Shown: piece after piece, positions 35,140-45,985 of the stretch
How positions within the stretch are numbered: position 1 is the stretch's first letter
Layout: each line of letters begins with the position of its first letter
From: Limonium bicolor
Taxonomy: Eukaryota; Streptophyta; Magnoliopsida; Caryophyllales; Plumbaginaceae
NCBI GenBank assembly: GCA_023374045.1
Contig: CM041779.1
Location: 149,359,485 to 149,423,484, forward strand
Length of the DNA stretch: 64,000 nt
Reading direction: 5' to 3'
Position numbers and translations under genes: made by a program
The notes under the pieces: model-generated
Databases searched by the model: none
Told to the model about the DNA's origin: nothing
The model's input: the letters and a program-made list of their open reading frames with translations, nothing else

Positions 35140-36980
35140 TAACATCTAGTATATTTTCAGTCTATTATCTTTATATTTTATCTACGAGTCCAACCTATTG
35201 GTCAATGTACGGGAGCTTAATTAGATTGAAGAAGACGCAATTGCAAGGTGATTAACATACCATTTGCTACTCGGCATCATTTGAATCTGGTCATCATCTT
35301 ACGCCGTTTTTGATTTTTTTTTTCAAGCTCTAGGATAACTAGCTAAGGGATAATTCTCTGAAGCCTATCTAGTTTGCTTTGATGTACCCTGTCTGTGTGT
35401 TGGTGTTATGACAACTAATTAATTAATTAACTACTGTTTTTTTGGTCATTTCCACAACTTAAATTCTTTTATTATATCAACCACAACACTAATATAGTAA
35501 ATAGTGTCTTTGGGTCATTTTTACTTAAGCTGAAGATGTCTCGCTGGTTCATACAAGAATGCAAGTCCTTGGTGGAAGGTTACCTTGTCCATGGCCCCAA
35601 ACCAATGATTATAAGGGCACAATTACCTAATCACATAACTAATGATTGTTGTAAACAAAAAGCTCATGGTTTTTTTTGTACGGATGGGAGAATGACCAAA
35701 ATGCAGAACTATCACAGATGGTACAAGAGGCAGGTACCCAAATAATATTAACTGGAAAGATATCGGAAAAGAACTGAATAAAGTAGATACATACTGCTAC
35801 ATGAGGGCAGTTTCTTTAAATATTTTTCACGTGGTGACACAAAAGGATGCAGTAGAGGAGAGGCAGGAGCGGGTCGAGATTGATTTCACTTTGCTCAAAT
35901 CTGAGATTAAGGAAGTGATTAATTGCGGATCGAGGAACTTCCGTAATCAAGCACTTGCTGAAATTAACAACCACGTTGATCAATCCGCTTGGAAGGGGCT
36001 CACTGAAGTTGATCAACTACTAAAGGATGAGGCCAAGCGCTTTCAAGCCGACCTCATTACATGTATAAGTTCCAAAATTGTTTCGACCTAATACATGTAA
36101 TGAGGTTGGCTTGAAAGCGTTTGGTCTCATCCTTTAGTAGTTGATCAACTTCAGGGAGCCCCTTCCAAGCGGATTGATCAACACCGTTGTTAATTTCAGC
36201 AAGTGTTTGATTACGGAAGTTTCTCAATCCGTGATTGATCACTTCCTTAATCTCGGATTTGAGCAAGTTAAATCAGTCTCGACCGGCTCCTGCATCTCCT
36301 CTACTGCATCCACTTGTGTCGTCATGTGAAAAAGATTTAAAGAAACTGCCCTCATGTAGTAGTTTGTGTCTACTTTATTCAGTTCTTTTTCGATATCTTT
36401 CTAGTTAACATTATTTTGGGTACCAACCTCTTGTACCATTCGTGATAGTTCTGCATCCTGATCATCCTCCCATCCGTGCAAAAAACCATGAGCTTTTTGT
36501 TTACAACAATCATTAGTTATGTGATTATGTAATTGTGCCCTTATAATCATCCATTTGGGGCCATGGGCAAGGTAACCTTCCACCAAGGACTTTCATTCTT
36601 GTATGGACCAAAGAGACATCTTCACCTTAAGCAAAAATGACCCAAAGACACTAGTTAATATATTAGTGTTGTGGTTGATATAATAAGAGAATTTAAGTTA
36701 CAGAATGACTCATAAGACAATAGTTAATTAATTAAGTAGTTCTCATAACACCAACACACACGCGGAGTACTTCAAAGCAAACTAGATAGGCTCCAGTAGT
36801 GATATTGAGAATTATCCCTTGGCTAGTTATCCTAGAACTTGAAAAAAAAAACAGCGTAAGATGATGACCACCTTGCAATTGCTGTCTTCTTCTATCCAAT
36901 TAAGCTCCCACGTTGCTCAGTAGGTTGGGCTCGTAGATAAAATATAGAGATAATGGACTGAAAATATAGTAGATATAGTT
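35140..36980. repeat. Large inverted repeat (arms about 900 bp) with coding-like arms
   Basis: The two arms meet around 36064-36090 (spacer between TCATTACATGTAT and its complement). Outer ends: TATTTTCAGTCTATTATCTTTAT near 35152 and its complement near 36966. Each arm reads toward the centre as the same protein-like series: VEGYLVHGPKPMIIRAQL, NHITNDCCKQKAHGF, then LLKSEIKEVINCG, RNFRNQALAEIN and DQSAWKGLTEVDQLLKDEA. Frames at 35536-35745 and 35801-36091 (+) mirror 36586-36401 and 36266-36057 (-). I do not recognise the protein. It could be a captured host exon set or part of a transposon gene. Confidence 0.85.
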
Positions 36981-37083
36981 AATGAACTATTATGTCTTAG
37001 TTGGGCATTTTATATACAGCCCCATTAGTTATAACTCTAGTCCAATTTCATTCTACTCGACTCTAACCAGTCCAAAACATAGG

Positions 37084-37898
37084 AGAGTGGTGTCCGGGCA
37101 CCTGTGTCCATTCGCAAGCCTAACAGTAAGGTCTTGGGCTCTGATCCTGTTGTAGAGGATATCATCAACAATGAGAGGGGAGGACTAAAGAGGATTTTCA
37201 GTGGACTGTTGACCCGGGCAATGAAGGAGGTGTGGGGGGTATTGGTAATACCTCGGGACCTGAACCAGTTATGGAGGATATCATCAATAAACAGGGAGGG
37301 GTGGAAAATAATATTCTGTGGATTGATGAGCTTGGTAATGGCGAGGATATGGGGGTCATGTGACCCGAATAATGGGGCTTCTGATGGCCATTTTAGTAGG
37401 CTGGGTCTGAGTCGATTGACCCCGGATCAATTGATGGAGGATGACTTAGATGATATTGGCCTTAAGAGTCTTTTCGAGGACCCGGAATTTCCCCCGGGTT
37501 CGAACCACCAAAGGCCCTTCCATTCTGGAAGTTGACCCGGAGGAGGCAGCTGTTTAGAGGAAGCAGACAAACTCTCATTTTGCCGCAGTCGGATGCCCGT
37601 CCCCGACGAGAGCTTGCCCTTTCCAATTATGAGATCATTCGAACATCTAAAGAAAAGGGCAAGAGAGTTCGTGGGGCTGGACCCCTAGCTTTAGTAAGTT
37701 TTCACAACTAGTAAGGTGGTCATGAGGGGCAAGAAGAAGGCTAAGTAGTCTTAAGGGTCCCTCTTAGCTAGTAAGTTTAGTAGGGCTGTGTTCTTTGTTC
37801 TATGTTTCTTTCTAAAATGTTCTTAAGCGGGAAAGGCTTTCATACCTCAGTACTGCTTTGTAAGCTGGGCAACCAGCCAATTATCAAAAAAAAAAAAA
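37084..37898 (+). mobile_element. 815-bp poly(A) retroposon with 15-bp target duplication
   Basis: It ends in 14-15 A at 37885-37898 after CTGGGCAACCAGCCAATTATC and is flanked by AGTCCAAAACATAGG at 37069-37083 and 37899-37913. An ORF (37104-37535, MSIRKPNSKVLG) runs from the 5' end and contains degenerate internal repeats (DPVVEDIINNERGG, DLNQLWRISSINREGW). Then come 3' UTR-like sequence and the tail. It resembles the first-ORF 5' part of a plant LINE joined to its 3' end, lacking reverse transcriptase, so it was mobilised in trans. Confidence 0.85.
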
Positions 37899-37913
37899 AG
37901 TCCAAAACATAGG

Positions 37914-38609
37914 CTCACACTTGATTGTGTCGGTAGGCTCACCATCGAGTCAGACCAGGATCAAATAGAAAAGGAAAACGACAATCGAATCTAAGCAGTC
38001 CAAACGTACCCTAGACTCGGACCTCAGTTGATGATCTATATATGTTAAGTTCTTAAATTATGGATGATTAATTGACTATATCTTTGAACATTTATACCTA
38101 CAAGTAAAACGGTAATGGAGCATGTAAGTAAATAATATAAAACAAGAAGTTAAGCACCATACCTTAGCAGAGTGGATGGACAGTAGTTCGATCGAGATCG
38201 AGCGAGCAAATGTTGTTTCTTCTACAATCTTTCTTTCTTGAAACCTGTAAAGATGGTGTATTTTTCGCTTGTATATGTAGGTGATTAAGGTCAGCTATTG
38301 CATTAAATGTTCTGAAGACCACCCACGCTGTAAGTTAAACGTTATTAATAAAACAAAGAAATTTGATCATTTACTCCTCCATCCCTATCTGAGATTCTCG
38401 TTTATGATTTGGTTATGTTGTTTGGCTTTAATATGTAACATGTACTAAGATAATATAATTTTACAAATCTAAGATTTATAATAGAATGCTTATATGAAAA
38501 ACTATATGTTGTAGGAATTTGTTTTATGAAATTATTTTATCTTATATGTTTAATATTAAAGTGGAAAAACCTGTCAAAAAACAAGCAAAAAGATCAAAGT
38601 GGAACGAAG
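37914..38609. other. Non-coding
   Basis: No gene. TTACTCCTCCATCCCTATCTGAGATTC near 38371 resembles the start of a Stowaway-type element, but I found no confident inverted end. AT-rich afterwards. Confidence 0.4.
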
Positions 38610-39162
38610 TTAATGGTGGCCATCGATTCCGAATCTATTCGGAACTGCTGGGTAGAACCGGAACCGAACGGAACCGGAACCAGTCGGACTCGGTCTAGAA
38701 CCGATTCGGAACCTGAATCGCGACCAAATGAAGCGAATACGAATACACATTTTGGGATTCAAGACCGAATAGGGCCCGGAACCGGAACCGCCTGGAACTG
38801 CCCTTGGATTCGGAACCATAGAACTGGAACCGATGAAACCGCCCCGGAACCAGTCAAACTAGTTGTTGGTCAAACGTCAAAACGACGTCGTTTTGACCCA
38901 AAGGCGTGCACTCTTCTGAGAACCAGACAGAATCACCCCGGAACCGGTCAGAAGCCGCCCGAAACTAGTTGGAATCGGCAGGAATCACGCCGGAACCAGA
39001 ACTGGAATCAGAACCGCTCCGGAACCGGTCGAAACCGGTTTTTTGAGCGAATCTGAGGTGAATACAGTTTTCGGAACCGGAACCGCCCCGGAACCACCAG
39101 AATTGGTTCCAAATCCAAATACACATTTCTCGGAACCTGAACCGGAATCGTGGCCACCATTA
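38610..39162. mobile_element. Inverted-repeat element rich in GGAACC motifs
   Basis: Left end TTAATGGTGGCCATCGATTCC and right end complement TTAATGGTGGCCACGATTCC. Flanks ACGAAG and ACGTAG may be an imperfect target duplication. The interior is built from degenerate GGAACCGGAACCG and CCGGTTCC phrases, which give a false ORF on each strand (38526-39056 and 38610-38819). Length 553 bp. Probably a non-autonomous hAT-like element. Confidence 0.75.
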
Positions 39163-39480
39163 AACGTAGGTAGTATAAAAGAAAGTGTTCACAATTTTCT
39201 TTGTTAATTTATTGTATAATTAATGTTCGTATAGCATTTTGTATATATAGTTATTAATTTATTTTTTATTATTAAATGGAAGCTAATAAGTTAATCGTCT
39301 TTTGTAATTTTAGCTATACCAAAATTGCATTGTTTTTAAATAGTTAAATTATTTATTTTGACAATAAAATGAAACACATAAATTGATGATTTTCTTTAAA
39401 TATTGAAAGTGTTTGAAAAGAGTTAACCCCGCTAAAATAACTTTGTGGATCGTACTACTGCTAGTTTGAAAGGATAATTA
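39163..39480. other. Non-coding, AT-rich
   Basis: A 318-bp gap between two elements. I see nothing in it beyond AT-rich spacer. Confidence 0.5.
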
Positions 39481-39746
39481 GAGGGTCACTACGCTCAGTC
39501 GGGTTTTCACTTCGCTCAGTCGGAAAATGACCATTTTGCCCCTGCTTTAATATCTTTCAGAAATTACTATATTTAACCACAATTTTTAACATATTACGAG
39601 GTGACCCCAAATTTCATTATGCACAGTCAGAATTCCAATACGCTCAGTCAGAAAATGACCAATTTAGGGGCTAATGTAGGCAAAATTTATTAAAAGCGGT
39701 TTGAAAAAAGCAAAGAAGGATTCTGAAGTACTTATATAAGTAAAAA

Positions 39747-40125
39747 ATATATCATAAAAATTATCATCAAAGTATACCATGACAAAGTAGACGAAAAGAC
39801 GAACGCGTCGGCGCAAACGGATCGAAAAACGGAGCTATAACGAAGAAGATATGGCAATTTTAAGATCGGAACCCGGCGCAGGCGCCGATAAAGAAGGGCC
39901 GGCGCCGGCGCCGGTAAACAAGACCGCGCGCGGGCGCGCGTCACTGTTTACCGGCGCCGGCGCCGGCCCTTCTTTATCGGCGCCTGCGCCGGGTTCCGAT
40001 CTTAAAATTGCCATATCTTCTTCGTTATAGCTCCGTTTTTCGATCCGTTTGCGCCGACGTGTTCGTCTTTTCGTCTACTTTGTCATGGTATACTTTGCTG
40101 ATAATTTTTCTGATATATTTATTAT
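39747..40125. repeat. GC-rich palindrome in the left terminal repeat
   Basis: Arms of about 185 bp centred near 39932. They include GATCGGAACCCGGCGCAGGCG and GGGCCGGCGCCGGCGCCGG and their complements, around a core GCGCGCGGGCGCGCG. Outer parts contain ATCATAAAAATTATC. In AT-rich surroundings this is a striking GC island. Confidence 0.92.
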
Positions 40126-40879
40126 TTCTTCTTAAGCACAACATTAACTATCATCGACGTCTTGTTCAAAATTGTCTATCAACCACTAATTACATGTCCG
40201 TTGAAGAAGAATCTATTTGAAATTCATTGAAATTTTCTATCATTTCCACCAATTTCACGTCCATTGACGAAGAATCTATTTGAAATTATCAAAATTTCCT
40301 ATCAATATCAATATTAACTATCATTATCGACATTAACTATCATTGATTTCTTATTCGATAGTAAAACGAAGTACGGCTGAGGCGGACCGTAGGGAACACA
40401 ATGCATGCTACAGGGCTAGTACGAGGAGACGACGTCCCCCGACTTGATTAGTGCAAACACAGACTTGATTAGTGCAAACACATTTGGATTTCATGTACTG
40501 GTAGTCAACAAAATTGTTAATTGTTCTGGGATTTAGAATGATATGTGTATCGAATAAGTTGTAACATTATGAGAAATGACGTGCGAACAATGTTGTTTGA
40601 AAATGAAACTCCGAAATAGAATCGCTTTTGAAGTCCTGAAAATATGTTACAAAGATGTATATATTTTCACTTGTTATAAAAAAACCTTTTAGGAACAATC
40701 TCCGACGACAAACCGATCTCGCTTTTGAAGTATTGAAAATATGTTTCAAAGATGTATACAATTTCATTTGTCAAAAAATATATATCTTTTTGAGCAATCT
40801 CCGACGACAAACCGATCTCGTTGTTCTTAAAAGAATTCACTAAATAGAATCCACGAGAATCATGATACACTAAAGGGCT

Positions 40880-41500
40880 AACACACCCACAATTAGGGTT
40901 TTCGTGTTAGTCATTTGAATTGTTAATTGTTCTGGGATTTAAAATTATGTGTGTGTCGAATAAGTTGTACCATTTACCCTCCAATTAGGGTTTTCAAGTT
41001 AGTCATTTGAGGATTGTGGAATGCATTTCGGGCATCAGTTGTCGAAGTATGTAATTCCGAAGTAGAATCGCTTTTGGAGTCCTGAAAATATGTTTCAAAG
41101 ATGACAATTTAATGTCTTTAAAAAAGACATTTTTTGAGCAATCTCCGATGACAAACCGATCTCGTTGTTCTTAAAAGAATTCACTAAATAGAATCCACGA
41201 GAATCATGATACACTAAAGGGCTAACGCACCCACAATTAGCACTAAAACCTAGACTAATTCCTAACGCCACTGTTCATCCTCTCACTTCTCCTGTCAAAA
41301 TGTATCAGATTTCTTCTTTTCCTCTACCATGTACCCCCCAATTAGGGTTTTCGTGTTAGTCATTTGAATTGTTAATTGTTCTGGGATTTAAAATGATGCG
41401 TGTGTCGAATAAGTTGTACCATTTACCCTCCAATTAGGGTTTTCATGTTAGTCATTTGAAGATTGTGGAATGCATTTCGGGCATCAGTTGTCAAAATGAA
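40880..41500. repeat. Duplicated block with TTAGGGTTTTC
   Basis: A segment of about 165 bp (CAATTAGGGTTTTCGTGTTAG ... TTTCGGGCATCAGTTGTC) occurs at 40891-41051 and 41339-41500, with a partial third copy near 40506. The block AATAGAATCCACGAGAATCATG also repeats at 40845 and 41187. These are direct duplications inside the 5.3-kb element. Confidence 0.85.
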
Positions 41501-41902
41501 TTAATTAGTGGAATCGGTGGAAATGATAGACAATGTTAGTGTATATGGAAAATCCCTGTTGTTTAAAACTAAAAAATCGACATTTACTACACACTTTGAA
41601 GTCTTGATCTTCTTTAGTCTTTCCTCATCGCTCTTGTAGTCTAGTAGAACATCGTCAATATGAAGTAGTTCTTGTTTGTCGTCATCATTTACTGCACACT
41701 TTGAAGTCTTGATCTTCTTTAGTCTTTCCTCATCGCTCTTGCAGTCTAGTAGAAGATCGTCAATATGAAGTAGTTCATGTTTGTCGTCATCATTTACTGC
41801 ACACTTTGAAGTCTTGATCTTCTTTAGTCTTTCCTCATCGCTCTTGCAGTCTAGTAGAATATCGTCAATAGAACTATTGTTTTGAACAATCTCCGACGAC
41901 AA
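41501..41902 (-). repeat. Three 102-bp repeats that keep a 34-residue frame
   Basis: On the minus strand the unit reads IDDILLDCKSDEERLKKIKT then SKCAVNDDDKHELLH, three times with small changes (ILLDC, LLLDC, VLLDY). The frame is open over 133 residues. The first copy follows sequence from the 71-bp unit, so the ORF start is not natural. It may be part of an exon captured by the element. I recognise no family; the unit is acidic/basic and predicted helical. Confidence 0.8.
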
Positions 41903-44134
41903 ACCGATCTCGCTTTTGAAGTATTGAAAAAATGTTTCAAAGATGACATTTTTTGAGCAATCTCTGACGACAAACCGATCTCGCTTTTGAAGTATTGAAA
42001 AAATGTTTCAAAGATGACATTTTTTTAGCAATCTCTGACGACAAACCGATCTCGCTTTTGAAGTATTGAAAATATGTTTCAAAGATGTATACATTTTCAT
42101 TTATTATAAAAAAACATTTTTTGAGTAATTTCTAACGACAAACCGATCACGCTTTTGAAGTATTGAAAATATGTTTCAAAGATGTTTCAAAGATGTATAC
42201 ATTTTCATTTGTTATAAAAAAACATATTTTTTTAGCAATCTCCGACGACAAACCGATCTCGCTTTTGAAGTATTGAAAAATTTTTCAAAGATGATATTTT
42301 ATGAGCAATCTCTGACGACAAACCGATCTCGCTTTTGAAGTATTGAAAATATGTTTCAAAGATGTATACATTTTCATTTGTTATAAAAAACACATTTTTG
42401 AGCAATCTCCGACGACAAACCGATCCCGCTTTTGAAGTATTGAAAATATGTTTCAAAGATGACATTCTTTGAGCAATCTCCGACGACAAACCGATCTCGC
42501 TTTTGAAGTATTGAAAATATGTTTCAAAGATGTATACATTTTCATTTGTTATAAAAAAATAACATTTTTTGAGCAATTTCTGACGACAAACCGATCTCGC
42601 TTTTGAAGTATTGAAAATATGTTTCAAAGATGTATACATTTTCATTTGTTATAAAAAAAACACATTTTTTGAGCAATCTCCGACGTCAAACCAATCTCGC
42701 TTTTGAAGTATTGAAAATATGTTTCAAAGATGACATTCTTTGAGCAATCTCCGACGACAAACCGATCTCGCTTTTGAAGTATTGAAAATATGTTTCAAAG
42801 ATGACATTCTTTGAGCAATCTCCGACGACAAACCGATCTCGCTTTTGAAGTATTGAAAATATGTTTCAACGATGACATTTTTTGAGCAATTTCTGACGAC
42901 AAACCGATCTCGCTTTTGAAGTATCGAAAATATGTTTGAAAGATGACATTCTTTGAGCAATCTCCGACGACAAACCGATCTCGCTTTTGAAGTATTGAAA
43001 ATATGTTTCAAAGATGTATACATTTTCATTTGTTATAAAAACAAAACATTTTTTGAGCAATTTCTGACGACAAACCGATCTCGCTTTTGCAGTATTGAAA
43101 ATATGTTTCAAAGATGTTTCAAAGATGTATACATTTTCATTTGTTATAAAAAAACACATTTTTTGAGCAATATCCGACGACAAACCGATCTCGCTTTTGA
43201 AGTATTGAAAATATGTTTCAAAGATGTATACATTTTCATTTGTTATAAAAACATAACATTTTTTTAGCAAAATCAGACGACAAACCGATATCGCTTTTGA
43301 AGTATTGAAAATATGTTTCAAAGATGTTTCAAAGATGTATAAATTTTCATTTGTTATAAAAACACATTTTTTGAGCAATCTCCGACGACAAACCGATCTC
43401 GCTTTTGAAGTATTGAAAATATGTTTCAAAGATGACATTCTTTGAGCAATCTCCGACGACAAACCGATCTTGCTTTTGAAGTATTGAAAATATGTTTCAA
43501 CGATGACATTCTTTGAGCAATCTCTGACGACAAACCGATCTCGCTTTTGAAGTATTGAAAATATGTTTCAAAGATGACATTCTTTGAGCAATCTCCGACG
43601 ACAAACCGACCTCGCTTTTGAAGTATTGAAAATATGTTTCAAAGATGTATACATTTTCATTTGTTATAAAAAAAACATTTTTTGAGCAATTTCTGACGAC
43701 AAACCGATCTCGCTTTTGAAGTATTGAAAATATGTTTCAAAGATGTTTCAAAGATGTATACATTCTCATTTGTTATAAAAAACACATTTTTTGAGCAATC
43801 TCCGACGACAAACCGATCTCGCTTTTGAAGTGTTGAAAATATGTTTCTACGATGACATTTTTTGAGCAATTTTGATGATTGTCAAATAAATTATTCTTTA
43901 ATGGACATGAATTTAGTGGAATTGATAGGTAAGTTCGAACAAGACATCGATGATAGTTAATGTCGATACATCTAACTATTTAGATTGGTGTCCGTTCATC
44001 TGTTAATTAGAATAGAACATGCTTGATTATTTTACTATCAAATAGATTCTTCTTCAACGGACATGTAATTAGTGGTTGATAGGCAATTTTGAACAAGACG
44101 TCGATGATAGTTAATGTTGTGCTTAAGAAGAAAT

Positions 44135-44520
44135 AATACATATATCATAAAAATTATCAGCAAAGTATACCATGACAAAGTAGACGAAAAGACGAACGTG
44201 TCGGCGCAAACGGATCGAAAAACGGAGCTATAACGAAGAAGATATGGCAATTTTAAGATCGGAACCCGGCGCAGGCGCCGATAAAGAAGGGCCGGCGCCG
44301 GCGCCGGTAAACAGTGACGCGCGCCCGCGCGCGGTCTTCTTTACCGGCGCCGGCGCCGGCCCTTCTTTATCGGCGCTGGCGCCGAGTTTCGGTCTTAAAA
44401 TTGCCATATCTTCTTCGTTATAGCTCCGTTTTTCGATCCGTTTGCGCCGACGCGTTCGTCTTTTCGTCTACTTTGTCATGGTATACTTTGATGATAATTT
44501 TTATGATATATTTTTTTACT
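44135..44520. repeat. GC-rich palindrome in the right terminal repeat
   Basis: The counterpart of the 39.75-40.13 kb palindrome in opposite orientation, centred near 44325, with the same GCCGGCGCCGGCGCCGG arms and a GCGCGCCCGCGCGC core. Small differences between arms (GGCGCTGGCGCCGAGTTTCGG against GGCGCCTGCGCCGGGTTCCG) show independent change since duplication. Confidence 0.92.
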
Positions 44521-44786
44521 TATATAAGTACTTCGGAATCCTTCTTTGCTTTTTTCAAACCGCTTTTAATAAATTTTGCCTACATTAGCCCCTAAATTGG
44601 TCATTTTCTGACTGAGCGTATTGGAATTCTGACTGTGCATAATGAAATTTGGGGTCACCTTGTAATATGTTAAAAATTGTGGTTAAATATAGCAATTTAT
44701 GAAAGATATTAAAGCAGGGGCAAGATCGTAAAGTTTTTTAAAATTCCGACTGTGCGAAGTGAAAACTCGACTGCGAACGAGTTCAG

Positions 44787-45678
44787 TAATTAAATTGTAT
44801 TTACTGGTCAAAACAAGATCCTTATTTACGCACTTCCAAGCAATGCTGAATTATGACTCATGATTCAAGTTTAGAATACAGTTTCGGAAAGTTGTGTGGA
44901 TTCATTCAATCTTCTTGCCAACTCACATTAGTAAAGTCGGTCACAAGTGTAGATCAACCCACTCAATTACGCTAACGCTTATTTATTGATTACGTCTTTT
45001 TATATACATTAATGGCATACATAAGGTATGTTGACTAGATTAAAAAAGTGACATTTGTTTCCTTACTAGTTATTGGTTTACGAAAGAAACCTTTCACATT
45101 CCAGGATGCAATGTCGATTATGAACCATTGATGATGGAAAAATATTTTCGTATGAACATAGCTTTTTATCAACTAGGATGGAATGATTCTTGTTATTTTC
45201 AGGGACCATAATCATTTGTGTATCTAAAGCGGTAATTTTCAGTTGAGTAGCTATAGGTTATTTTATGTGATTCCTTCACTTAAAGTAACTCACCATTTTA
45301 TTTAAGCTTTTATGGGTAAAATAGTTAATATTTTGTCAATTTTGTAGGTAATTTTTATAATTACCGACCATATATATTTTATATTCAAAAAGTAACTTTT
45401 AAATATCAAAAGTAAATAATTTAAAAGTTGATAACTAACTAACTTTATCAAGGTCTTAGTATCTTCCGGAATACAATAACATAATAACCTTATTTATAAA
45501 AACACTTGGGTCAGCTAGGATGAATCAATATATGAAGTTCGGCAAAGCCAAAAATGATATCAATTCAAAAGTATGATTGAAATACCCTTAAGAATTATAA
45601 AAAATATTTAGGATTAATGATTGAATTATAAAGGCTAATAATCTATAATTTATTAAGGAATTATGGAAACTCAAAAAT
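44787..45678. other. Non-coding, AT-rich
   Basis: No gene or recognisable repeat. It separates the 5.3-kb fold-back element from the CACTA element. Confidence 0.5.
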
Positions 45679-45699
45679 CACTAGTAGAAAAAAGATTTT

Positions 45700-45985
45700 A
45701 AATGACGGACTTTAAACCACGGTTAACAATGAAACCGTCGTTTAAAGTTTATAAACCACGGTTATTTATAGAACCGTCATTTATGTTGCACATCTCACTA
45801 TATAAACGACGGTTTAAGCAGAAACCGTCGTTTATAGTTCGACGCCTTAGAAGATAAATGACGGTTCTAGTTTCGACCATCGTATATAGTGGTTATAAAC
45901 CACGGTTTCCGTATAACCGTGGTTTTTTGTTTCATCACATAGGTTTTAAAATGGCGGTTTCCTTCAAAACTGTCGTTTAAAAGTT
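45700..45985. repeat. CACTA subterminal inverted repeats
   Basis: Six units of about 36-40 bp each form a small stem: AAACCACGGTTAACAATGAA / ACCGTCGTTT and variants with ATGACGGTT or GACGGTTT. In CACTA elements such motifs bind the element's own DNA-binding protein during excision. Confidence 0.88.

Larger units (their letters stand above)
40690..43880. repeat. Tandem array of a 71/97-bp unit, about 26 copies
   Basis: The core is GAGCAATCTCCGACGACAAA followed by CCGATCTCGCTTTTGAAGTA and TTGAAAATATGTTTCAAAGATG. Short units (71 bp) continue with ACATTCTTT. Long units (97 bp) insert TATACATTTTCATTTGTTAT plus a run of A. From about 41880 to 43870 the array is dense and nearly regular; copies before 41.2 kb are scattered. 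Some units double GATGTTTCAAA. Open frames on both strands across the array are by-products of the repeat length. Confidence 0.93.
39481..44786. mobile_element. 5.3-kb compound fold-back element with tandem-repeat interior
   Basis: Terminal inverted repeats of about 850-900 bp (39481-40370 against 43890-44786) match through the outer CAGTCGRGTTTTCACTTCGC, ATGACCAATTTAGGGGCTAA and GTATACCATGACAAAGTAG. Both sides are flanked by TAATTA (39475-39480 and 44787-44792), a possible but short and palindromic duplication. Each terminal repeat contains its own GC-rich palindrome. The interior holds about 26 copies of a 71/97-bp unit, a 102-bp triple repeat and a duplicated block at 40.88-41.50 kb. No transposase is encoded. 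The architecture fits a fold-back or non-autonomous Mutator-like element, but I know no family with this layout. Confidence 0.8.

Noticed and set aside
37490..37512. GGTTCGAACC as a tRNA T-arm
   Set aside because: No acceptor or anticodon arms can be built around it, and it lies in the poly(A) retroposon.
38526..39056. 176-residue ORF rich in T, G, E, P and R
   Set aside because: A product of the GGAACC repeat. The other strand gives an equally long-looking frame.
40891..40905. TTAGGGTTT as interstitial telomere repeat
   Set aside because: Single occurrences only, inside a duplicated non-telomeric block.
42232..43462. Long ORFs across the tandem array (137-198 residues, SLKHIFNTSKARSVC-type repeats)
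   Set aside because: They exist on both strands and in several frames because the units seldom contain stops. Frame and residues change between unit types, so there is no sign of a real protein.
40690..43880. CRISPR-like array
   Set aside because: Units are contiguous, 71/97 bp, without unique spacers, and the window is a plant genome.
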